From Treponema sp. (GTDB lineage Bacteria > Spirochaetota > Spirochaetia > Treponematales > Breznakiellaceae): DNA of 6,287 nt. The translations under genes were made by a program, and so were the position numbers. The stretch is taken from positions 1 through 6,287 of the forward strand of contig JAIRLK010000011.1 of the NCBI GenBank assembly GCA_031259515.1, written 5' to 3'. The notes beneath the pieces were generated by a model that was not told the DNA's origin, did not search any database, and saw only the letters and a list, made by a program, of their open reading frames with translations. Positions within the stretch are counted from its first letter, which is position 1. Each line of letters starts with the position of its first letter. This document shows, in pieces, positions 1-4,896 of the stretch.

Positions 1-849
1 AACCGGGTCTTCCTCATACCGCCAAATTTCCTGCTTTTCAAGGGCCACAGGCAAATTGATTTTAAGCCGCACCGTATTCCGGTACAGTTCCGCCTTTGCC
101 GTTTTCCGCAGATAAAAAATATTTTCCCCGGTAAAGGTATGGGAATAATCATCCGTTTGCAGGGGTTCCACTTGATACGGTGAATGGGCAAATACCAGCG
201 ATTTTTCAGGAGCGCACTCAAGATGACAGCGGTACGCCGTTGCCAGTTCCGAAAGTTCCGCCCAAATGTCTTTCTTTAACCGGGCATAAGGAAGCGTTAC
301 CGGAATGGTGGAACAGTCAATATCGTTGACGACCAGTCCCGCCCGTTGCGCGATGCCGTGGACAAGGGATTTTTCCGGCTTGGTTTTATCACAAATGACC
401 GAGTAGGTAAACACCGCCGGGGCGGTCCAGTCCCGCGCCTCATCAGTCTTGCGTAACTTTGCCGACAGGTCCCGCAGCCCCAGCCGGACACACCGCTTGT
501 GCCCCGGCCCCCGAATGTCCTGTACTCCCTTATCGTCAAGATAAAAGATGAACCGCTCAAACCACGGCAGCCCTTCACCAAGGGAAAAAGAAATCTTAAC
601 CTTCGTACTAGGCCCGGCGTTGGTATAAGAGTAAATCCCCTGGGGGTTATCGAGCAACACTTCCCCCCTGGCAAACGTTCCCCCCGCCGCTTCTTTCAGG
701 CCGTAAAAATCGGCCTCTAAAATATCCTGTTCAAAGACGCTTTCAAAAGAGCCGTCCCCGGTAAAATCGATCTGTACCCGTACCCGCACCGGCTTGTCGG
801 CGGCGGCAATAGCCTCTTGCAGGGCATTGTCTATTTCATAAAACTTCAT
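1..849 (-). CDS. Phage tail hub/tip protein, N-terminal 283 codons (runs off the left edge)
   Basis: An open minus-strand frame starts at ATG 849 and has no stop before position 1, so the gene continues outside the window. It begins MKFYEIDNALQEAI. The start has a good ribosome site, GGGGAG at 863-858, eight bases upstream. The first part (about residues 20-140) is beta-rich, with VRVQIDFTG and, near residue 105, WFERFIFYLDD, followed by a segment resembling the LxLRDLSAKL turn of tail hub proteins. Around residues 170-210 it reads LVHGIAQRAGL, then IPVTLPYARLKKDIWAELSE, then LATAYRCHLECAP. In siphophage hub/tip proteins this pattern precedes a beta-sandwich. The call rests on pattern resemblance, not on a motif unique to one family. 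It follows the tail-tube gene after a 106-base gap filled by palindromes. A tape-measure gene would normally sit between them and is not seen. Confidence 0.62.
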   Translation of the reverse strand, partial: MKFYEIDNALQEAIAAADKPVRVRVQIDFTGDGSFESVFEQDILEADFYGLKEAAGGTFARGEVLLDNPQGIYSYTNAGPSTKVKISFSLGEGLPWFERFIFYLDDKGVQDIRGPGHKRCVRLGLRDLSAKLRKTDEARDWTAPAVFTYSVICDKTKPEKSLVHGIAQRAGLVVNDIDCSTIPVTLPYARLKKDIWAELSELATAYRCHLECAPEKSLVFAHSPYQVEPLQTDDYSHTFTGENIFYLRKTAKAELYRNTVRLKINLPVALEKQEIWRYEEDPV

Positions 850-915
850 TCCAAATTCTCCCCCGTCATGGATCTCCCCCGCGCAAGCGGGTTCTTGTGT
901 TTCAAATGCTTTAGG

Positions 916-952
916 TGGAGTTTTGGTAAATCGCAGGTTTACCAAAACTCCA
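916..952. repeat. Perfect palindrome 1, 15-base arms
   Basis: Arm TGGAGTTTTGGTAAA at 916-930 is exactly complementary to 938-952, with a 7-base loop (931-937). It lies just beyond the stop of the tail-tube gene and directly abuts palindrome 2. No T-run follows on either strand, so a simple Rho-independent terminator is not the obvious explanation. The core GAGTTTTG recurs in palindrome 3. Confidence 0.9.
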
Positions 953-988
953 TACTCAGAAAATGCCAGGGACGGCATTTTCTGAGTA
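953..988. repeat. Perfect palindrome 2, 15-base arms, encodes the tail-tube C-terminus
   Basis: Arm TACTCAGAAAATGCC at 953-967 is exactly complementary to 974-988 around a 6-base loop. It starts at the very next base after palindrome 1. On the minus strand it supplies the last ten residues of the tail-tube protein and its TGA stop (958-956). The natural C-terminus of that protein has therefore probably been rewritten by this insertion. Confidence 0.9.
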
Positions 989-1891
989 CACCTCCGCATT
1001 AACAGTTCCCGCAACGTAATAACGGAGCGGTCCGATTACCCCATCGACGCAGTCTACGATTGTCTCATCGGAAACCAAAACAAGCCGGGTCAGCGTTATG
1101 CGGAACATCCCGTAATAACGGTATTCGTATTTATCCCGCAGCAGTTGCGCCGTTATGGTCAGTTCGTCAATAATCCCCGGAAGGTCCGCCGCCACGGATG
1201 GCGGCTGTGATGAATTCAACGAGTTTTGCTTTGCAAAACTCGAAGTTGTAAATCCGTATGGATACGGATTTACAACACGTTTAATCCACAGTTCCGTTTT
1301 GGTCCCTCCTTCTTTTTTTGTGGAAAGGGTAAGCCCGTAAATATTGTGATATTCCGTACCGTTTATCCGGTAGGTAACTCTGTCCCCCATGAACCGCTCC
1401 CCCCTTTCTGTTTTCAGTTGGTCGGTATAGGGGTATATCGCCGGCGGCCGTTCTCCCCGTATATCAAGTTTTAGTTTTATGGCTTGTTCCCGGTGTATCC
1501 GCAGTTCAAACCCAATAACGGCGCAGCCCTCATACAGCGTCCGGGAGCCGCCCCGGTCTTGTACCAGATCAAACCGGGTACTATCCTCAGCGGGTAAAAG
1601 GTCCAGTTTGTAACGGTAGATATTCCGGGTTTCCGACACATACAGCGGCAGCCCCGCGCTTCCCATAGCCAGATACAACAAGAGGGGAGCTGCCCCGATA
1701 GTCAAAGGCGTTACCACACACCCGGTAACGCCGCCGCTTTTTTTAATGGCGCGGCAGCAACCATCCCCCTCAATCGGGGCTTCCTCTGTCAGAAGCGATA
1801 CCGCCTCCCGGATGGTTTCTTCGGCGTAGGGTATGCCTGTTTCCCGGTAGGCGGTTTTAATCACGATGGAACAATCGCTGCCCTGTACCAT
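956..1891 (-). CDS. Probable phage major tail tube protein, carrying an in-frame palindrome insertion
   Basis: 311 aa starting at ATG 1891, two bases after the upstream stop, with a CGGAG ribosome site about ten bases upstream. After a poorly conserved N-terminus, residues 62-84 read PLTIGAAPLLLYLAMGS followed by AGLPLY. Residues 91-146 give IYRYKLDLL, FDLVQDRGGSRTLYEGCAV and FELRIHREQAIKLKLDIRGE. This succession (a short hydrophobic run, an aromatic strand, DRGG..Y.GC.V, then strands ending in a D..G turn) is typical of siphophage tail tube subunits, which stack as hexamers around the DNA channel. The call comes from that pattern and from its place after the tail terminator. Residues 206-224 are encoded by two palindromes (1220-1276) and look inserted. 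The last ten residues and the stop come from a third palindrome (953-988). Whether the altered subunit still assembles is unknown. Confidence 0.66.
   Translation of the reverse strand: MVQGSDCSIVIKTAYRETGIPYAEETIREAVSLLTEEAPIEGDGCCRAIKKSGGVTGCVVTPLTIGAAPLLLYLAMGSAGLPLYVSETRNIYRYKLDLLPAEDSTRFDLVQDRGGSRTLYEGCAVIGFELRIHREQAIKLKLDIRGERPPAIYPYTDQLKTERGERFMGDRVTYRINGTEYHNIYGLTLSTKKEGGTKTELWIKRVVNPYPYGFTTSSFAKQNSLNSSQPPSVAADLPGIIDELTITAQLLRDKYEYRYYGMFRITLTRLVLVSDETIVDCVDGVIGPLRYYVAGTVNAEVYSENAVPGIF
1220..1242. repeat. Perfect palindrome 3, 10-base arms, inside the tail-tube gene
   Basis: Arm CGAGTTTTGC at 1220-1229 pairs exactly with 1233-1242 around a TTT loop. It lies two bases from palindrome 4. 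Its arm shares GAGTTTTG with palindrome 1. In the tail-tube frame it encodes the stretch around SSFAKQNSL. Confidence 0.9.
1245..1276. repeat. Perfect palindrome 4, 15-base arms, inside the tail-tube gene
   Basis: Arm GTTGTAAATCCGTAT at 1245-1259 pairs exactly with 1262-1276 around a 2-base centre. On the minus strand it begins exactly on a codon boundary and encodes VVNPYPYGFTT. Palindromes 3 and 4 together span 57 bases, exactly 19 codons, so their removal would leave the tail-tube frame intact. Confidence 0.9.
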
Positions 1892-1893
1892 AT

Positions 1894-2625
1894 TTACAAC
1901 ACTCCGTCAGGGTCGGCCCACACAAGGTCGTAGTTTGAAAATAACCACTCCCGCCTTTTGTCCCCCGCTTCCCCGGCATAGACAAAACTGTAACTGTCCC
2001 AATCGTCCAGGGCTTTTTCAAGGTACAACCGGCTGTCCCGTGAGGAAATTAAGACCTTCGCCTTCACGTTTTTCACCGCTTCCAAAAGCCGCTCATGGTT
2101 CCCTTCGGGAAGGTCGATGTAGATGAACGCATCCTCCCGGTCAAATTCGGCGATCAGTTCTTCGGGGGTTTGGCCCGGAATATGCGCATGACAGCCCCCG
2201 TCCCCCCGCAGCCGTTGCAGATCGTTTTCAATCCATTTCACGAACTTGTGGCGCAGTACCGTATAGTTCAGGTCTTCGCCCTCCGTGTCTTTCCTCAAGA
2301 ACGTGCGGAGCAGATACCGCCGGGCATCGGTCAGCGGGTCTCCGGTATGTTCGTCCATGCGGGCCACGTCGTGCCGCGCCGTCTTTTCCCAATTCAGCAG
2401 GGACACCAGCTCATCGGTGTTTTCTACCGCCTGTTGGTAATAGTTGATGGTTTCACCTTCCGGGTCGTTCAGGGTTTCCCCTTCCGACTTCTTTTTCAGA
2501 AAAAACACATCCCGCTGGCGGTGGAACAACTCAAGGTATTCCATCTTTTCGTAACCCTCCGGGAAGTGGTACAACACCCACCGGGGCCGGACATAGCCGT
2601 AGTCCTCTTTTCTTACAACACTCAT
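1894..2625 (-). CDS. D12-class adenine-methyltransferase-like protein with both catalytic motifs lost
   Basis: 243 aa from ATG 2625. This start is chosen because its ATG overlaps the previous stop (ATGA) and has AAGGAG seven bases upstream; a longer frame from 2676 lacks this. The layout follows D12 (Dam-type) methyltransferases: YLELFHRQRDVFF (30-42) where the SAM-binding motif I has EPFxGxG, then LNDPEGETINYYQQAV (52-67) matching the family's NDxNxxLxNFY segment. Next come DARRYLL (100-106), AFIYIDLPE (166-174) where motif IV has FxYxDPPY, NHERLLEAVKNVKAKVLISS (176-195), and a terminal REWLFSNYDL (225-234) resembling the family's E.L..NY end. Motif I has lost its glycines, and DPPY is now DLPE. 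Methylation is therefore unlikely. It sits where head-tail joining or tail genes belong, so a structural or chaperone role is an inference. A degraded cargo gene is the alternative, although the frame is long, uninterrupted and translationally coupled. Confidence 0.66.
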   Translation of the reverse strand: MSVVRKEDYGYVRPRWVLYHFPEGYEKMEYLELFHRQRDVFFLKKKSEGETLNDPEGETINYYQQAVENTDELVSLLNWEKTARHDVARMDEHTGDPLTDARRYLLRTFLRKDTEGEDLNYTVLRHKFVKWIENDLQRLRGDGGCHAHIPGQTPEELIAEFDREDAFIYIDLPEGNHERLLEAVKNVKAKVLISSRDSRLYLEKALDDWDSYSFVYAGEAGDKRREWLFSNYDLVWADPDGVL

Positions 2626-3071
2626 ACGCGCTCCTTCAAAACTGAAACTTTTAATGTCAAAACGACATTCCGGCAATCACCGCACTGCGGCGTTTTTGGT
2701 TCAACATATTTTTTCCCGGTCAGTACGGCCCGTTCCGCAGCGCCGCCCAGGGCCGGGTCTTCCGCCAAAGCCCGGTCCACGGCGGTGGCGTAGGCGTAAC
2801 AGAGTAATTCGCTGTCATTACGTTCCGGCACGGCAAAAGTGATGGTCAGGCTATAGGAATCCAGCCGGACAATCCGCTCCTTTTCTGTCCGTTCACAGGT
2901 GGAAAGGGCGATAACCGGAACCACGGCGGAACCGCCCCGGTAATTACCAAACTCGACAGGCAATATAGGAAATTCCATTTCTTCCAAAATCTCATTTACC
3001 CGCCCGGAAAGGAGACGTTTCACGGCTCCGGTAATAGATTCCTCCGCAAATAAAGCCCGGCTATTGCTCAT
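2622..3071 (-). CDS. Probable phage tail terminator protein
   Basis: 149 aa from ATG 3071, whose first bases overlap the stop of the connector gene (ATGA), with a strong GGAGG ribosome site five bases upstream. The N-terminus, ITGAVKRLLSGRVNEILEEM, forms a helix. It is followed by short strands (PILPVEFGNYRG), a central strand DSYSLTITFAVPE, a helix LLCYAYATAVDRALAEDP, then LGGAAERAVLTG and a final strand VVLTLKVSVLKE. This helix-strand-helix-strand plan, with a YAYATAVDRAL helix leading into DPxLGG, is that of the tail terminator (gpU-like, DUF3168-type) proteins, which cap the finished tail tube and let it join the head. Its position between connector and tube fits. The fold family is likely; the exact subfamily cannot be told here. 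Confidence 0.68.
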   Translation of the reverse strand: MSNSRALFAEESITGAVKRLLSGRVNEILEEMEFPILPVEFGNYRGGSAVVPVIALSTCERTEKERIVRLDSYSLTITFAVPERNDSELLCYAYATAVDRALAEDPALGGAAERAVLTGKKYVEPKTPQCGDCRNVVLTLKVSVLKERV

Positions 3072-3682
3072 ATAACCCTCCTCCGATACGGTTCCAGCAA
3101 CAGCCGGACATTTTCCGGCATGGAGGCTTCCAGGTGTTCCCCGTCCTTCCCGCTCCCCCGGACAGCTCCGGTCATGCCGATACGCCGCCCCTTGTACCGG
3201 GTCATATTCCAGGCCGCCAACTCAAGACAGGCCGAGACCAGATCGGGCGGAGCCTTCCCCGGCCCATACCCCGCCCGGTACACGGCCTTGAACGCCGTCA
3301 GCCCCGGAAGCCGCTCCAGGGCGGGGGAAAGGCGCAGGGCATGGGGTATGTCCAGTTGTTCTTCAATCTCCGGGCAAAGGCTGTAGAATTCCGGTTCTAC
3401 CAGTTCCGGCTCACCGGTGGATCAATAGGCATAAACGGCCAACACTTCCCGTACCGGGTATTCCCGCAGGTACAGGAGTAAATCCCCGGCAAACTCAATA
3501 CGCTCAAATTGTTTCTTTACAAAGAAACTCCGTTTGCAGTATTGTTCTATGGTGAAAGTTGCCGTGATAAGGCAATACCGGCTTAAAGCGTCTTCCCGGT
3601 CATCAATACCCAAAATGGCCTTGAAGTCGGCCAGAGGAATTAAAGAGTGTAAAGGTTTCTGTACCCCGGTTTCGCTATCCAT
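3068..3682 (-). pseudogene. Head-tail connector (gp6-like), interrupted by an in-frame TGA
   Basis: Two parts lie in one frame: 86 codons from ATG 3682 to TGA (3424-3422), then 117 sense codons to the TGA at 3070-3068. The first part has DFKAILGIDDREDALSRYC, then TIEQYCKRSF, then LLLYLREYPVREVLAVYAY. The second has FKAVYRAGYGPGKAPPDLV, then ACLELAAWNMTRY, KGRRIGM and MPENVRLLLEPYRRR. Joined across the stop they give the full plan of gp6-like connectors: acidic helical start, a PV.EV strand, a Y.AGYG turn, then a helix ending in an arginine-rich segment. They form a ring under the portal. The first start has no strong ribosome site and the frame closes just upstream, so no earlier start is available. 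No ATG allows clean restart after the stop; GTG 3283 is possible but would omit 46 residues. Without readthrough, the product is probably non-functional. Confidence 0.72.
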
Positions 3683-3902
3683 AGGTACATGGTAAGGGGT
3701 TTATTATAGAAAGAAATTAGGGGTTTCCCGCAATTCAAGAAAAAAAATAAGGAATTATATAAGGGTTTTCTACACTTTTAATTCTATCGCAGGGCATCGA
3801 CTCTCCAAAAGAAAGCCGTTGTCTCCCCAATAGCATTTATTCCCAATACTTTAAACCTTTGGAGCAGGAGACCACCACAGGTCTACGTCGGAAAGCAACG
3901 TT
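3683..3902. other. Gene-free border between tail module and chromosomal genes
   Basis: This AT-rich stretch separates the connector gene from the broken MATE gene. No protein can be supported. A 33-codon minus-strand frame (3836-3735) exists but has no good ribosome site. Two complementary pairs interleave: CTCCAAA 3803-3809 with TTTGGAG 3858-3864, and GTCTCC 3821-3826 with GGAGAC 3867-3872. This is the order of a pseudoknot. A further short hairpin, AGACC/GGTCT, lies at 3869-3884. It could be a phage junction, an RNA element or an insertion-sequence scar. No duplicated attachment core was seen. Confidence 0.4.
3703..3733 (-). promoter_or_regulatory. Possible promoter for the tail operon
   Basis: A perfect -10 box TATAAT lies on the minus strand at 3708-3703, with TTGCGG at 3733-3728 as a weak -35 box and a 19-base spacer, slightly long. 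Transcription would start about 15 bases before the connector ATG. A second TATAAT at 3759-3754 has no good -35 partner. The surrounding AT-rich sequence makes chance matches likely. Confidence 0.3.
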
Positions 3903-3937
3903 TCAGGTTGTCTCATAGGTCCCGCCGCCTGAAACGT
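3898..3937 (-). repeat. 10-base inverted repeat around the MATE stop
   Basis: ACGTTTCAGG at 3898-3907 is exactly complementary to 3928-3937 around a 20-base loop that includes the MATE stop codon. It could act as a weak transcript end for the exporter, but no T-run follows, so a Rho-independent terminator is not well supported. Confidence 0.4.
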
Positions 3938-4723
3938 CTTTTAGCGGCCTTACTTTCTTATGGTAAATACATTTCAGCAAAAAAGCGCCCACTACCGCTG
4001 AAAAACCTTCCGCCAAAACAAAAGTCCACCATACTTTTTCCAGCGGAAAAATTTTCGCAAAAATATACAAGGCCGGAATGAGAACAATTGCCACCCGCAT
4101 AAGGGTAACAATCAGGCTGTAGAGCCCGTTCCCCAGCGCCTGATACACCCCCTGCATTATCAACGTGAGGGCAACCAGCAGATAGCCCAAAGAAATGATA
4201 CGCAGTGCGGCAGAGCCGATCTCCATTAATTCATGTGAAGCGTCAAAGAGGCGCAGTATTGGAACAGTCAGGGTTTGCATGATTACAATCTCCATGGCAA
4301 GAATTGAACCCGCCAAGGCCATACCGCTTTTGATAGTCTGGTCGATCCGTTTTTTGCTTTTTACTCCACAGTTAAAAGCTCCAATGGCGATAACACTGTT
4401 ATTCACACCAAAAACACGCCGTTCATGGCGGTGTTACTTGCGCCGTTCTGGTTGCCTTCGCCCAACTGCCGGGACAGCAGGGCGTTAATGCCCACCCCCG
4501 TACCAACCGTGATTGACACCACCAGGATCTGTACCGGAAAGGCAAGGTTCAGGGCGGTCAATGCTTTTTCGCTCAAGTAGGCAATGAATAGGCTGTCCAC
4601 AACATTGTACAAGGCTTCCATAATCATGGACAGCATCAAGGGAAGGGACATGGAAAACAACAATTTCCCAACCGGCATAGCCGCCATTTTATGCTCTTTG
4701 GCGGCTTCTGATGTAATATGCAT
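3903..4723 (-). pseudogene. MATE-family multidrug/Na+ exporter, internally deleted and frameshifted
   Basis: MATE proteins are inner-membrane antiporters of about 440-460 aa with 12 helices. The N-terminal piece starts at ATG 4723 (AGAGG eight bases upstream). It contains GKLLFSMSLPLMLSMIMEAL, YNVVDSLFIAYLSEKALTAL and the family hallmark GTGVGINALLSRQLGEGN, stopping after 106 aa near the start of helix 3. The second piece, starting with NNSVIAIGAFNCGVKSKKRI, matches the region before helix 8 and runs on to a normal C-terminus (IISLGYLLVA, YQALGNGLYSLIV, KVWWTFVLAEG). About 150 residues between the two are missing and the junction near 4403-4412 is out of frame. This looks like a deletion, not a single-base error. 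The half-length fragments are unlikely to transport. An in-frame GTG at the junction could restart the second half, but that would not restore a transporter. Confidence 0.85.
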
Positions 4724-4741
4724 ATGAGTTACCTCTAAAAC

Positions 4742-4779
4742 AAAAAAACGGCCTGTACTGCACAAGCCCGCCTGGACTT
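4742..4779 (-). terminator. Terminator hairpin with overlapping alternative hairpin in the MATE leader (attenuator-like)
   Basis: On the minus strand, CGGGCTTGT (4770-4762) pairs with ACAGGCCG (4756-4749), with one bulged G, one G-T pair and a 5-base loop, and is followed directly by seven T (4748-4742). It sits just before the MATE ribosome site, not after a gene. An overlapping hairpin, AAGTCC (4779-4774) with GGGCTT (4769-4764), would use up the left arm and block the terminator. No leader peptide with a ribosome site was found, and no known riboswitch was recognised. Confidence 0.5.
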
Positions 4780-4810
4780 ACGCGATACACGCCGCTCGGT
4801 ATTACCGAAA

Positions 4811-4839
4811 AGCGTATTAGAAACGGAGAAAAAGGTCAA
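4811..4839 (-). promoter_or_regulatory. Possible promoter of the MATE gene
   Basis: TTGACC at 4839-4834 matches five of six -35 bases. It is spaced 17 bases from TACGCT (4816-4811), a poor -10 box with three matches. If used, it gives a leader of roughly 80 bases that includes the attenuator-like hairpins. It overlaps the region just before the divergent nitroreductase promoter. Confidence 0.3.
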
Positions 4840-4847
4840 AGGAGATA

Positions 4848-4875
4848 TTCACGGCGATTTTGAATATGCTATGCT
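4848..4875 (+). promoter_or_regulatory. Possible promoter of the nitroreductase gene
   Basis: TTCACG at 4848-4853 and TATGCT at 4870-4875 each match four of six consensus bases with a 16-base spacer. Transcription would start a little before the ribosome site. TATGCT is also present at 4865-4870 as an overlapping copy. Support is by position and resemblance only. Confidence 0.35.
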
Positions 4876-4896
4876 AAAAAAAGGGGGAAGTGAAGC

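Noticed and set aside
297..674. 125-codon minus-strand frame
   Set aside because: It lies in another frame inside the open hub frame (1-849), is rich in Arg, Gly and Pro without a fold pattern, and has no coupled start.
916..1276. CRISPR array
   Set aside because: The repeats are palindromes of differing sequence in pairs, without equal repeats separated by spacers.
1155..1474. Plus-strand frames of 61 and 82 codons across the palindromes
   Set aside because: They exist because palindromes read openly on both strands. They have no ribosome site and no family resemblance.
1894..2676. Longer start for the D12-like gene at 2676
   Set aside because: The extra 17 residues overlap the terminator gene, while ATG 2625 has AAGGAG and an ATGA overlap typical of the operon.
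2095..2793. 232-codon plus-strand frame
   Set aside because: It is antisense to the D12-like and terminator genes, which have tight coupling, good ribosome sites and family patterns. The plus frame shows none of these.
3422..3424. TGA in the connector read as selenocysteine or as tryptophan
   Set aside because: Other genes in the same operon end with TGA (tail tube, terminator), so TGA is a working stop. No convincing selenocysteine-insertion hairpin follows, and a connector has no redox role.
3683..3902. tRNA gene or attachment core at the phage border
   Set aside because: No cloverleaf, anticodon arm or TTCGA loop is visible, and no direct repeat pair flanks the module within the window.
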